DNA from: Buxus sempervirens
Taxonomy: Eukaryota > Streptophyta > Magnoliopsida > Buxales > Buxaceae
Direction of reading: 5' to 3'
NCBI GenBank assembly: GCA_947561395.2
Contig: OX387182.1
Span: forward strand, 56,009,283-56,073,282
DNA: 64,000 bases
Below, piece by piece: positions 46,901-59,012 of this stretch. Numbering within the stretch: the stretch's first letter is position 1; each line of letters begins with the position of its first letter. The translations under genes and the position numbers were made by a program. The notes beneath the pieces were generated by a model. The model saw only the letters and a list, made by a program, of their open reading frames with translations. It had not been told where the DNA came from and searched no databases.

Positions 46901-48873
46901 AGATGGTTGGTTTGCATTCTACAGTTCAGCAAAAAAGATGGATGGTAGAAGGAGAAGAAAGATGAAGAGAAAGAGATGTTTTTAAATTTCCTTTTCAAAA
47001 TTATAATAGTGAATATTGTTAAAATTATCAAACACTTGCAATGTATGCTTTTTTCTTTGCTTCTTAATGAATAAGCTGAATTATATCCTTCCATTCATGC
47101 TGCACAAAGTCCAAGATATTTCTGCACAGGGTATCTGGGCAACAGTATAAATAAATCTATTTTTCTATGCATTCCCAACCCCTTTCAATTATCCCTTACA
47201 ATCAGGAATTTATATGCATACATAACATGTGAGTGCATTCTATATTTGCAAGAACAAAAATAGATAAGTGCTTTTTCAAGTTTTATGTGAACATTCAGAA
47301 GCCTATAGCAGTAGAAGAAAACAATTATTTCATGACTGAACATAGCCAAACTTACACGTATATCAGAAATTTGTTGGCGGGGGTTAGTTGGACTCTCCAA
47401 CCACACAAGCTTTGTCCGGGGACCAATTGCAGATTCAACCTCACTTAGATCAGTGGTATTTACTCGCCTGTAGTTTTATGCATGGTTTCTTTAGCTCCAA
47501 AATGAATCAAATTAAGGTGACAAGAAAGAAAATCATACTAACTTTACAACAATTCCTTTGTTAGGAATTACTTGTGATAGCAACCGATCGGAACCACCAT
47601 ACAGGTCATCCCCAGCAATGATTTCATTGCCTGTGTAAGACAAATTTTTCATCAATAAATAGAATATATAACTTTCTAGTTGTCACATCAGCAACCAAGA
47701 CAAATTAGAGGGCAGCTTAAGCACCGCTTCCAACAAGATGCGTCACAGCTGCCAACGCAGCCATTCCACTGGTGAAGCAAAATGCACGGTCAGCCTTATC
47801 AAGCTTAGCAAGGAGCCTGATCATAAAGAACACAATTTTTTTTAAAAGAATGGTCTGCAGAAGTAACAATAGAAACACTACGGACTACTACAATTTAGAA
47901 TTCTCACAATCAGAGCCACCATTCTCACCTTTCTAATGTGTCCCGTGTAGGATTACCACTTCTTGTGTAATCATAGGGGCCATTCTCTGTTGCCGAAGGC
48001 TGCAATTACCCCCAAAAAAAAATCAAGAGGGATAACAATACTGGAATTGAGAACAATGTAACAGTATGAAAAAAAAATTATCAACACAAAATGCAGATAA
48101 TTATGCTTTATACAGAATGTTCATATCCGTACACACGGGGCTGTTGGGTGGAAGGCAGATGAGAGACACAGATAAAGAGAGATATAGAGACATAGTGATG
48201 GATAGAGAGAGAAGCTTATTGTCCAGAAAAAAAAAATTGAGAATGCATTTGTGTATTGAATCTATGCCTAAATCAATAAATTTCCAACTTAATCCAAAAT
48301 AAACATCACCCAAAAAGGAGCTTTCTTCTTTGTCCCTTCGGCCATGCCATCATCCTAGTCTTACCTGCTTAAATGTGGCTGTTTGGTAAAGTGGGGTACT
48401 CAGAGCATCGTACGGGTCGAAAGAATTCTCAACATTCAACAACATCGTCGACACGCTAGGTTCCTCCGTCACAACGCCTGCATCAACGAGCTATCAAAAA
48501 CGATGCCTAAAAGGCCAAAATTCAAAAAAGGACAACAAAACCAACCACCCCAGTCTGCAAGAAACGAACCATCCGAGCATTCGGCGACGCTGTCTATCAA
48601 AGCAGAGGTACTCACGTCCATTTCCCTCTTCCTTAAGCAACCCAATTCGAATTTCTTCGTACGCAGCACCGGATTCCTATTGAAACCAAAGCCCGCCCTC
48701 GAAAACTGTCGCTTCGCATCCTATAAACCAAAACCCATCAAAATTAAAAACAAAAATTTTAAAGAAACTCCAGAAAAAAAAATAGGAGGGAGTTGTTTGA
48801 GAATGGAATCTACGCGATCGTTAAGCTCGGTGGGAAGATAGGTGACGGGAGGATTTAATGTGATAAAAGCCAT
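37950..48873 (-). CDS. CBL: Cystathionine beta-lyase, chloroplastic, 13 exons, 445 residues
   Basis: The enzyme cleaves cystathionine to homocysteine, pyruvate and ammonia in plastid methionine synthesis, using PLP. Exons in coding order are 48873-48814, 48720-48616, 48490-48365, 47999-47929, 47816-47725, 47630-47543, 47467-47356, 44366-44270, 44182-44101, 40113-39996, 38503-38396, 38318-38216 and 38125-37950. All borders are GT-AG and the 1,338 nt stay in frame to TAA. Residues 1 to about 60 are a basic, Ser-containing transit peptide. YTRSGNPTR (108-116) binds PLP phosphate, TSGMAA (136-141) is conserved, D234 in VDNSI contacts the pyridine N, and K259 in SATKF is the Schiff-base lysine. 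The [18 protein letters not shown] end is typical of CBL rather than of cystathionine gamma-synthase. Length is close to the Arabidopsis enzyme. Introns 7 (3 kb) and 9 (4 kb) hold transposon relics. It appears functional. Confidence 0.95.
40240..41722 (+). mobile_element. Old L1-type LINE relic in CBL intron 9
   Basis: Consecutive + frames recall ORF2: [20 protein letters not shown] near 40450 (thumb motif GGR.TLIKS.LSNLPTY), [14 protein letters not shown] near 40815 (F.VGNG..IRFW), and [12 protein letters not shown] near 41218 (zf-RVT start KILT.DHLRKR). They occur in the right order with many stops. It ends at AATGAAAAAAAAA (41709-41721) after a 3' UTR-like stretch. It is antisense to CBL. 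Confidence 0.6.
41830..43240 (-). mobile_element. Decayed RTE-type LINE in CBL intron 9
   Basis: On the - strand the region from about 42415 down reads [14 protein letters not shown], the RTE reverse transcriptase catalytic box. Upstream, near 42780, [20 protein letters not shown] matches the RTE stretch YRGI..MSHT.KVWERV.E.R. Low-coordinate parts resemble the RTE C-terminal region. Frameshifts and stops are frequent. It is on the same strand as the host gene. Confidence 0.6.
43980..44040. repeat. Imperfect (GT)n/(CA)n microsatellite
   Basis: Alternating purine-pyrimidine tract in CBL intron 9; a similar imperfect GT tract occurs at 39115-39155 in CBL intron 10. Confidence 0.8.
44367..47355 (-). 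other. CBL intron 7
   Basis: 3.0-kb intron. 45380-45840 is GC-richer and contains CTCTGATACCAAGC, similar to a reversed tRNA-Met primer site, but no LTR pair could be found. The rest shows nothing recognisable. Confidence 0.5.
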
Positions 48874-49021
48874 AGGTGAAATCAAAATAAGGGCTTCTTC
48901 GGTTATAGTTGGCGTAGGGTATTGAGGAGAATCGATTCAAAATGTCAGAGAATAGAGTAAACAAGAGCTGCGGTCTTGCAGAGCTGAAGCCGATTTAAAT
49001 TGTTTTTTGAATAGTCTGACC

Positions 49022-49033
49022 CGCTATTTATAC
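49022..49033 (-). promoter_or_regulatory. TATA box of the CBL promoter
   Basis: On the - strand it reads AGTATAAATAGC, about 150 bp before the CBL start codon, leaving room for a 5' UTR of about 120 nt. A single good TATA match in the expected place supports the chosen ATG at 48873. Confidence 0.6.
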
Positions 49034-50987
49034 TAGCAGCGATGACAGCAACCTTTAGGTTGCGTTTGGAGTCTGGGACGCCAAGAGACGAGGAAGATGC
49101 CTTGAAAAGTAAAGTTTGCCAACCGTAAGGCTGCGTTGGACTTGGACATGGAGACTGACTTAACAAAAGCAACTTCTTGCTTGGATAGTTGGATAAGGAC
49201 ACTGCAGATCAACCCTTTTAGCAAATAAGCAACTTGTTCTTGCTTGGGCAGCTGTTGGATAACAAAGACACCGGACATCATCTTTTTAAAGAAAAATATG
49301 GAACAAAAAGTTGTTTTTCTCTTGAAATTTTGAGAAAATATGGAAACAAGAAGTTGTTTTTTCCTTAAAAAGGATGTAAAAATGAAAAGATAGAGTTTGC
49401 TCGAACAAACCTTCCTGGAATGGCGCCTGTGTTTTGTTAGTTGGAAAACAAAGGGATCATGGTTGGAGTCTCTACTTTTTGAGAAAATATAGGGGCAAAC
49501 AGTAGTTTTTGTTCATCATATAAAGGTCTACAAATTAAACAAAATCTATCTATATTGGATTTTTGTTGAATTTTTTTAATAAAAACACAACAGTTACAAC
49601 CCTATTTGTACGAGGGATGCAAGATTTTCTCACTGGATGAACATATGAAACCTCGCGTTCGTGAAAAAACATTAACCTACCTTTACACTTTATGATTTAA
49701 TTTGGGCTTTTGCATTCATACATATTTTAGCATTTATATCCTCTTGTTTTTATATTTTTTTAAACAGCATTTCATTTAGCATAATCATTGTAGTTATTAC
49801 GTAGCGTTAAATCCCGTTAACTTTTGTACTAAAGTAACCTTATATAAGATAAAAGATACCAAATAGCTAATTTACTATATGGCTAGGTTTTTTTTTTTAT
49901 AGTCTACTATATGGCTAGGTTGAGTTTCATGAATAATTATCGATTAAATAAATTAATACCAATGTAAGATATATATGCACTAAATATAATAATATAAGGA
50001 CATAAATAAAAATTTATGAGATAATATATGAGGATAAATACAAAATACTTTTTATTTTATAAAAGGTTGCTTTTGTCATTTGATAAAGTAAAACAACATA
50101 ATTTAACGGATTTTAACGCCAGTGTAGGATTGCATTATGCAGAATAAATATAATATATGAAAAATAAGAGGACATATAAATAAATATAACATATCATAAG
50201 AATACGGATGCAAAAATCCCTTGTAATTTTTAAGGTTTTCTTTCCTTACATTTTGTTGTTTGACCATTAATAAAGCATAACTTCATAATTTGCTAAAAAT
50301 ATGCAAAGGTTAACTAACCCTTTAAAATTTTTTGTTTTTTTTTACTAATGTCTTGCAAAGACACTTTGAAAATAAATTAGTTTACGTTTGGCACACCAGC
50401 CTACATGTCTTTCCCTTTATGTATAACACAAATTTCTCAGCTATAAATAAAAGAGAAATGTAGTTGGGAGGTTGAGGTCTTTGAATCAAATCCCTTTGCA
50501 TGCAGGGTTAGTCTAAAGGTCTCAAACCTTCAGTGGTGCTTTGGTGACGATCCATTCACCCCGACTAAAGCGGGGATGCGTGATGGCTATAGCTCAATCT
50601 GAACATTCTATAGCCAAGAGGAAGCACTATGGTCACACTTAGGGGGTCGGCCATGCTGGTAGCCCCCTTCCTCCATTTATTTTCTAAAAATAAAAAAAAG
50701 AAAAGGAAAGGACAATGAAATCCATCTACACGAACATTAATACATTAATTATATCTAGCAAATGTCTTCTTTCATTATTTACTTATCCTCTGGCACGTAA
50801 GTCACAAGCGCTACTTGTTGGGCCAAAACTGACGCACACACAGCCGCACACGCACCCAATTACTCGTACTTAATCCGATTTCGGTCGGAACCAAATACGT
50901 AAGAGGCCATTGACAGCACCCTATTTAGTCTTCAGCAGCTCTAACTTCAGAGACCTAAGGGTGGCTGGCCGAGTAAGCTTAGCAGTA
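49034..50987. other. Intergenic region between the divergent genes CBL and TFCB
   Basis: The two genes point away from each other. 49040-49300 is mixed composition and probably CBL promoter. 49600-50400 is very AT-rich. 50440-50680 is a GC-richer repeat-like patch with the motif shared with 35550. The TFCB promoter lies within about 50750-50987 and shows no clear TATA box. Confidence 0.5.
50470..50680 (+). repeat. Repeat-like patch of unknown class
   Basis: It starts with TTTGAATCAAATCCCTTTGC...GGGTTAG, also found in inverse at 35550-35580, and goes on with GC-richer sequence (CCCCGACTAAAGCGGGGATG, then AGGGGGTCGGCC). It may be a SINE or a short non-autonomous element. No A/B box pair was recognised with confidence. 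Confidence 0.35.
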
Positions 50988-53900
50988 ATGGCGTCTCGGT
51001 TACAGGTACCGGTGGACGAATCAGTCATTCTGCGCATAACTCATTCTAACATCAAGAGCTTCTCTGCGGATGTTCGTTTCTCGCTTCAGGTAACCCCTAC
51101 ATGGTACTTCTTTGATTAAAACCCTATGCCACACACGGGGCCAATGGACAATGCCATTGTCTGCCTGTCATTTAATGCAGTTTGATTGAATCGCATGCTT
51201 TGATGGCTTACGTCTACTGCATTTCAGTTATACAAACTAATCAATTGCCTCAGAGTCATAATTTAGATGAACTCCAGAGAAACGACGCATGCTTTGGGAT
51301 ATCCATGATTCTCATGGGAAGATATTGGGCATATTTTAATGCCTTCTTGGAAGAGAATCAAGAATCTGTTCCTTATTGCACTTGGTGACATTAGTGTAGT
51401 TGCGTATTTTTGGGTCACTTTCATGTCTTAGTCCCAACAATTTGGGATTGTGTTTTGCGCCCGTGGGATGTGTGGAGACAAATATTGTTGAGTCTCAATC
51501 TATGCTTAATAACAAGAGGCGAGTCTTCAATTTTCTCATGGATTCGGGAACAGGGGAGGGCTTGAAAGCATTTGGAGTCCATTAATTGATTTCATTAACT
51601 GAGCTTATGATGTGCTTTTATTTTTTTTCAATGCTTTTTATTTATTCATCAAAACACATTTTTTCATATGGACATTACCATTCATGAATTGTTGGCAATT
51701 CATGAATGGTAATTTCATAGTGTACTAACCCTTTATGTCATTCCATAGTGTACTAACCCTTTAACTACACTTGGCATCTGTTGCATATGATGTAAGAAAA
51801 AGAGAGACATTTTGCAATTCCATAGTGTACTAACCTTTTATGTCATTTTTGTTGATACTTTTCCCCTCTTAAAGTTATTTTTCATGGTTCCATGAACTGC
51901 TTATGTGCTTCTTGACCTTTTGGCCATGTTAATTTTACTATTTCTTCTTAGTTATTTGGTTGCAAATGGACCATTAGGTCATTGTTTTAAAAATTTTCCT
52001 GGTTGTGGGAGGTTGATCAGAAAAGGTTTTAGATTTTGCCATTGCTCATTTGAAATGTATATTTGTTTTTGAGAGATTTTCATTATGTTTTGAATATTAT
52101 GACGTTTTTTTCAGATGTCTGTGGAATCCGTAAAGGAAAAGCTATGGAAAAAATGTGGTACTTCAGTCGATTCAATGTGCCTTGAGCTTTATGACGATAC
52201 AGGATCTAAAGTTTCAGATTTAGGTGACAATTTGAGACCTCTTGGCTTCTACTCGCCACAAGATGGGTTAGTTTGATCAATCCATTTTTATTTTTTATTT
52301 TTGGCCCCTTTGTTGGTCTCCTGCTTTTTGTTAATGAAAAATCTGCATACGAACTTGATATTAGTACTGGATATTTTAGAGTGACAGGCTCTACAGTCTA
52401 ATATTCTGAGGTGCTTTAATTATGATTTTAGTATTTCTGGTAATGCATATGTTTATTGTTCACCTGTCATATTTCTTTTTTGGCATGTATATTCCTGTGA
52501 AATGTCCAATTAGTGCTTATTAAAAGCTTTCATGAACTTTTCAGGTGCAACCATTGTTCATTTATATGTGGCATTTTTATGAAAATTTTCCCCTCTTTAT
52601 ATGTTTACTTTTCTCTCTGTTATGCAAAAGGTACCGTCTGCATATCATAGATCTGGACCCTTCATCAGTAACTTCAGGTGGCTGGCTGGAAGATACTTCA
52701 CTGGTGGAGAAGTACTCAATTTCTGAAGAAGCCTACAATAAAATGGATGGCATGTCTCTTGAAACTTTATATATTCAAACTTGTGGAAATCTTATAAGAG
52801 TTCCATTCCACATTAAATATGACATTTTGAAGTCAATGATTCAACTTGAAAACCTTGCATCTCTTCTTTGTCATGTTCCAGGTTGGTTTAATATAAGACC
52901 AACTTCTGGCAATCTAGTCTAAACTGCCCAAATTTTTTTTTCCTAGACTATATTGTGCCTTCATGAACAAGTCAACATGGAGGTTTTGTCGCTGCTGAAT
53001 TATTGTACTGCATAGTATAAATGAACGTTATTTTTTTAACAAGTAATGATAGTATGAATATATATATAAAAGACCTATAGAAACATTACCTAAATCATGG
53101 GCAAACCAACTCAAAAACCACCCGAAAAACCAGCCCCAAACAACATACAACCCAATCCATACATCTCCCACCCTGATAATAACAAAGAGCACCTGGTACT
53201 AAACTGACCTTGGGAACGATGCTGAATAAGTCATTCAACACTGAAACCAGAGAACACACTCACCTATAAAAATGTTATTGAGCTATATTAATTATGACAC
53301 ATATATTTATGATGCCTGGGCTGATGTTCTCCCGGGTCATTACTGTTTTTCTATGCAACCAATCCAAATGATTTTAGACTAATTTCTCAAACATACATTC
53401 ACCTCTTTTCCAATTGTGAATCATGATCCAAAAGTTTATTGTCTATCAGTTGTTACTATATTGGCATAACATGTGAAGCACCATGCTGAGATGCAAAGTG
53501 TGCCCTTAGAATGAAAGTTATATGATCCTTTAAGTCATATAACCCACTAATTCACATACTTGCATGTTCATATGCACCGGGGATTAAGTTTCCACTAGTT
53601 TTTTTAAATCATAATTTGTCACTTGTTTATCCCAAAGAAAAAGGGTGACAAATAAGAAGAGAATAGAGAGTGAAAGAAGGCTTCAACGAGTGTAAAACAT
53701 ATGCTGTCACGCCCCAAATCCAGGATATAAAATGTAATAAATGCTGTAATTTCTTCCAATTGAAGTGTGATTGTCAATCCTACCTCACATGAGAATCAAG
53801 CAGGCATGTAAACCCACACCATTGTAATCAATTTAAAACGTAAATAATATTTCAATTTAAATTAAATCGAGACTAGGCACAATAAAAAGTTAATCAGATG

Positions 53901-54697
53901 AGGATAATATGTAAATAGAACTTGCGAAAGCCAACCAAATAAATAAGGTAATTAAATCTCACGAAAATTCAACTTATATAATAAATAAAACTTACCTAAA
54001 ATTGAAACAACTAAAATTTTTTAAAGCAATAAAATCTGGCAAACTCCTATCGATAAAAACCAAGTCATATTTGTACTAAGTAGATTTATCTATTATGTCG
54101 ATTTGGTATTCTATCATTCCATTCCCAATCTTGATCTGTACCTGCTATAATAGGATAATTTAATGAGCAAAGCTTACTAGATATTATTCTACATACTCAG
54201 TTTGCATTGAAATCCTTAGACATGGATAATTTAACTAAGCAAAACTACATCAATTGGATACAACTTTATATAATATTTTAAATTACTGCATTAAATGTTG
54301 TAGGTCCTTGCACTACTAAATTTATTGTAGCAGGCTGTGTGATTAGAGTGGAGAACTACCTTTTTGTCTCACACATATAATGTTAATGTTTCAGGAACTT
54401 TCAGAAAATTTAAGGAAAAACTGGCATCTCAAAATCCATCAATTCTTGAAAGTAAAGTAAGTTTTTTTTTCGTTAGCATTACGTCATTAGGGTATTCTAG
54501 TTAGTGACAATTTCTTTTCTCTGCCATTTGTGTGCTTTATTAAACCATGCTCGGTTGTGCTATTCACATGATCATATTGTGTATTCTGTCACCAATCTGT
54601 TTATGGTAGGTGGCAATGTCGGTATTAATACTCTCTGAACATGACATGCATGCAGATACCTGACAACTACCTGGAAGATCTATGTGCTAATATCAAG
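50988..54697 (+). CDS. TFCB: Tubulin-folding cofactor B, exons 1-5 (159 residues, 3' part beyond the window)
   Basis: The protein assists alpha-tubulin folding in the cytosol and hands it to cofactor E. Exons are 50988-51089, 52115-52266, 52631-52749, 54395-54456 and 54656-54697. Residues 8 to about 95 form the ubiquitin-like domain (MASRLQVPVDESVILRITHS ... VKEKLWKKCGTSVDSMCLEL ... LGFYSPQDGYRLHIIDLDPS). SGGWLEDTSLVEKYSISEEA, FRKFKEKLASQNP and YLEDLCANIK follow as in other plant cofactors. The CAP-Gly domain, expected to start VGDRC, is not found up to 64000. Exon 3 must end at 52749 to keep frame, which makes intron 3 begin with GC (GATG|GCATGT); all other borders are GT-AG. Intron 5 is at least 9.3 kb and filled with transposons. 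Confidence 0.9.
52750..54394 (+). other. TFCB intron 3, probable GC-AG intron
   Basis: The donor side reads G|GCATGTCT and the acceptor TGTTTCAG. Joining 52749 to 54395 gives MD-G-TFRKFKEK, as in relatives. An LTR-like fragment (about 53705-54190) lies inside. Reading through to 52920 gives 58 extra residues and a stop. Confidence 0.6.
53705..54190 (-). mobile_element. LTR-like relic in TFCB intron 3
   Basis: It begins TGTCACGCCCCAAATCCAGG, a common outer end of plant LTR elements. It runs through AT-rich sequence to a GAGCAAAGCTTACTAGATAT stretch, similar in order to the pieces at 22112 and 31761. No partner or coding sequence was found. Confidence 0.4.
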
Positions 54698-57600
54698 GTT
54701 AGCAAGAAAAAAAATAAAATTTTTTGTTTATTTTCACAATAATTGACCATATCATATTCTTTTCTATATATATAATTTCTTTTTCATTTTAATTTTTACT
54801 TTGTAATATTTAAGTATTGGCTCAGTTCTTTCTTTCTCTTTTAAAAAATAAAAAGAAATAAAAGAGGGGAAGAAAAAAAAAAGCTCCAAAATTTTGCCTG
54901 AAGTTACTAAGTCAGTGGCTAGATGTGGTCAATTCCATCCGTCAATATACTACTTCTCTTCTGTATGAGAAGTTGTATAATGTGACTCCTTTAAATTATT
55001 GCAGAAAAAGATTTCAAGAATGTAGCAGTAATAAGTTAATCATATGACATCTACCCAATTCTACTATGGAAGTTTCTATTCTAAAATACTGGTGATGAGT
55101 GTTATGGAGATGAGGGTGCTAAGATGGATGTGTAGCAAAACTAGAAAAGACAAACTAAGAAATGAAGATAATCAAAAGTGGTTGGGCATAGCATGGGATA
55201 AAATTAAGGTGCTTTGGACATTTAAACTGGAGACCTAGAGATGCACTTGTAAGGTGGTGTGAGAGGACGCATATCGAAAGGCCTAAGAGATCAAGAGGAA
55301 GACCTAAAAAGACATGGATGGAGTTAATTAAACAAGACTTCCGTAAGCAAAAATATATTGAAGATATGATTTTTGATAAAACGGGATGAAGAGACAAGAT
55401 TCGTGTTGCGGACCTCACTTTGGCGGGAACTGGTTCTGGTGATGATGATGATGATGTTGACACTTATTTTCTCTTTTTTATATAGTGAGAGAAAGTTTGG
55501 TTTAATGTTGTTTGTGGCGAAATAGTGGGCATATCTAGTGGAGAAAATATACAGTGCGGATGTTATAAGATAAGTTGACAGAATTACAATATTATTCACT
55601 AATACATAAAATCTTGAAAATGAGTGTGTGATAGATTCATCCAGAAAAGAAGAGGAAATAAAGAGAAGAAACGAACATTGACGTGCTGCTTTATGATGCT
55701 GGAACACATTTAGTGTTTTTCATTATGAGATCTTACTTGGATTAGACTAAAATAAACATGACACATGATATTATTCGACAATTATCGATGTTTGATTCAT
55801 TGATCATCAATCTTAATTAGTGTTCCTTGGTAGTTGTCCCAGGTGTGTGGTGATCTTAACCTAGGCAGGTTGCACCTTGGTGACCACCTGAACACCAGGG
55901 TGATTGCCTAGGCAAGAAGGTGATGAAAGTGAGTGTTTGACCTAGTTCAAGTAGTGCTACTTTTTTTATTTTTTCAACTCCATTATACCTTATACTTTAG
56001 TAATTAGTAGTTGATTTTATTACTACTAATTACTTTTCTAGTGTAACTACTGAAGTTCTGAATGTTTTTGATGTCAAGGCATTAGAGCTTTGTTGATTGA
56101 AGGAGGGAGTTGCACTTTAACTAGATATGCCCCACATACAATGTCATTATCTCTCCCTATTGTTTGTTTTATTATTTATTTATTTATTTTTCTGTGATCT
56201 GTTTCAAATACCTAACATGTCTAGCTGCTTTTTCACAGGTCTTATTTCTCTCGTCTCTCTATTTCTCCTCTCCATTATTTATAACTCTATTGTAATTTTT
56301 CTATTTCAAGTAGAGATGAACTTGTTGAGCGCCATTTTTTTTGTTGCTAGAGTGGTCTTCCTTCCTTCCCCTCCTCTCTCTCGGTATGCCTTTTTTTTTC
56401 TCTTTAATTTAAAGTATGACAGGATATGTCTCAGCTGCTTTATTATTTTCTTTTCTTTATTTTTACTTTCCATTAGTTTCTGTTTTATAGGTAGATGGAT
56501 CCTAAAATCAGATTCTTAATTGGATTTCATTTCATTCAAAAATTTTCAAATTCATCATACTCTTTGCATTGGGCTCTTTAGGAAAAATTCTAGCTGTATT
56601 AACATCTTTTTCTAAACTAGTGCATATGATGCTTTAAGCATGTTTTTTATGTGGTTTATTTAGTCTAGGAAATGTTTCCTTTCAAACTTGTTGCCTAGGC
56701 AAGTCCCTAATTGCCTAGGTGACAGCAACAGACAAGTCTATTACCTAGTTTCACGCAGAATATTTTAAAGCATTGATGTTAACTGTTGATGTTACTTATT
56801 TTCTATAGATGTACATAGTTAATTGGATCTTAACCATTGAACAATGATGCTAAGCGTTTTAGGGTCTACATAGGTAATTTTAGATTAGGTTTTGGTGTTC
56901 TGATCATTGTTTGTTAATTTAAAATGTTAACTATGAATTGATTAAAAAATTTTAGCCTTTGATTTGTACCATCAACCACTAGATTTGAGAATTTATATTT
57001 TGTTGCCCATCAATAGATTTATTTGTTGATAATTTCCTCAGTAACTTTGCCTTTGATTTCTAATTTGAACTATGGATATTAACTGTCAACTATTAGATCT
57101 GAGAAATTAGGATTCAAACCACTGATCAGGGGCTTGCAGAGCTTTTCCATTTTTGGTTTCATTTTTCTTACCTATGTTACATGTGCATATGTTTGTGTGA
57201 TCAGTTATTTAATGAAATTATACACTAAAGTTATTTAATATACAATATAAGTAACTTTAGTGTGAAAATTAAATAACCATATGTACTGCATACAGTTTAG
57301 TTACTTGTAATATATATTAATAAACTTGTGCATAAACAAATGAGATAAATTTTATTTATGTTATTATGTAATATTTACAAAATCATATCTATAAATATTA
57401 TAGTACATGCAATGTAAACATATTTCTGCAATTGTATGTATTATAATATTATGATAAATATCAGTTTATCAAATAAACTCAAACTTAGGCTTTTACTTAA
57501 TCCTGCTTGTATATCTTATATGATATATTGGAGGTGTATCAAATAATTTGTTTTGAGGGTTTTTTAAGCCAGATTCATTTGTAAAAGTTGCTTAAAAGAA

Positions 57601-58111
57601 AAAGGCACAGCCGCATATAGAGATGGATTATGGTACACTATTAGTCTATAAAATAATATACTATTTATGCTCACTAAAGCATGCCATGTACTTTATATGA
57701 TATACCTGCACTGTATTGAATAAAACTCTATGTTAAGGTTTTATTAAAACCTCTTGTGTCTCTTTACTCTTGTACGATATGTTGGTCCTGTTTTAAATCT
57801 TAACTATTTAGGCTTTTTGGGCTGTATTCACTGAGTTATTAAAAGGGAGAAAAAGTAATGCAGCAGTGCATAGAGATGATGACAATGATGATCGAAGATT
57901 ATGACTACTCCTCAACTAGTCCTGCCCCCTTCTCCCACAAATCTTTCATTTTTGCTGCTAGGATGCCATTTCCTTTTATTCTAAATTCATTGATGGTGTT
58001 GATCTTATAATTGGATACGTTTTTATGTCTTGAAGGTTACATGGAATGTATCTACCAATACAATGCAAGTTTTAACTAAGTCAAATTGTATGCTATGCAA
58101 TCTGTGGGTAA
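54698..58111 (+). other. TFCB intron 5, before the hAT element
   Basis: Starts with GTTAGC at 54698. Apart from an RTE fragment (55040-55456) it is T-rich, stop-rich DNA. A frame at 56127-56519 that looks hydrophobic is a result of poly-pyrimidine composition. Confidence 0.55.
55040..55456 (+). mobile_element. RTE-type LINE, 5'-truncated 3' end
   Basis: A frame reads MEMRVLRWMCSKTRKDKLRN, the conserved RTE C-terminal stretch (EMRMLRWM.G.TRKDKIRNE). RSRGRPKKTW-like sequence follows in a shifted frame, then TTGCGGACCTCACTTTGGCG and a GAT microsatellite (55441-55456). It carries several stops and frameshifts. Confidence 0.75.
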
Positions 58112-58189
58112 CAATGTTTTAAAACTCGGCCGATACTGAGTAGTATCAGTCGAGTTGACTCGGTATCGGCTCAGGGCGAGAACTCGCGA

Positions 58190-58256
58190 CAGGGGCTTAA
58201 AAAGCCCCTGATTAAGCCCCTGACGAACTCGGGACGCCATTTTTTGGCATCCCGAG
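58190..58256 (+). repeat. Two adjacent hairpins in the hAT subterminal region
   Basis: CAGGGGCTT (58190-58198) pairs with AAGCCCCTG (58202-58210) around AAA. CTCGGGACGCC (58228-58238) pairs with GGCATCCCGAG (58246-58256) with one mismatch around a T-rich loop. A further AAGCCCCTGA copy lies between them. Confidence 0.7.
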
Positions 58257-59012
58257 CTTGTTTCTCCCTCTAGAAACCTCCAATCGCCAAATCCTTGCAC
58301 CCCCCCTCCATTTTTTGACCTATTCTACTATCCTATAACAATCCAAACGCAAATCAAGCCTTCGTTTTTGCAGATTTGAAGATTTGGAGAAAAGTTAACA
58401 GATTTTTGGAGATTTGCGAGAAAGGTGATTTCTTCTTCTACGATTCGTTTTAATTCATTCTTTATGTCTTAAAATCTTCTTAGAACCTTGTAGAGACTAT
58501 TAGATTCAAAGTTTTTGTGAAAAACACTTGGATTTGTGACAAATCAGATTTTGAAAATTGGGGGTTTTTACTATTCCTAAATTTTTTTAAAATTTCTTTT
58601 TTTTTGTTTTCCTCTTCATGTATTCACCTCATAGACATGTAAAGCACTTCATATAAAGTTGTATGTCATTTCGTTAATTTTGCAAAAATAAAATTATATT
58701 ATTTATTGTATTAATTGCTTTAATAAGAATAAATTGTACTTATATTTAACATATTTGTGTAATTATATTCTTGAATTTTCACAAATAACTATAGTTTGTT
58801 TCTTAAATATGCTTTTATATTTTTTAAGCTATTTCTGGTTTTAAAAATCCATACTTTGTTTGATAAAGTATATTCTATACTTTATTTTTAAGTTAATTGT
58901 TAGCTATTGTATTATTTTATTTAATAATTAATGTCTAATTATCTATAAGCTATACATTGTTTGTATGATTAGTTTTATATTCTAATCTGTATCATTTTTA
59001 TTAGGTTTAATC

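Noticed and set aside
52750..52922. Continuation of the TFCB frame past 52749
   Set aside because: The added residues have no counterpart in the family and end in a stop; the conserved joint is to 54395. It is kept only as an alternative-splicing possibility.
56127..56519. Hydrophobic 130-codon frame that looks like a membrane protein
   Set aside because: It results from T-rich sequence; there is no codon bias, no family feature and no splice context.
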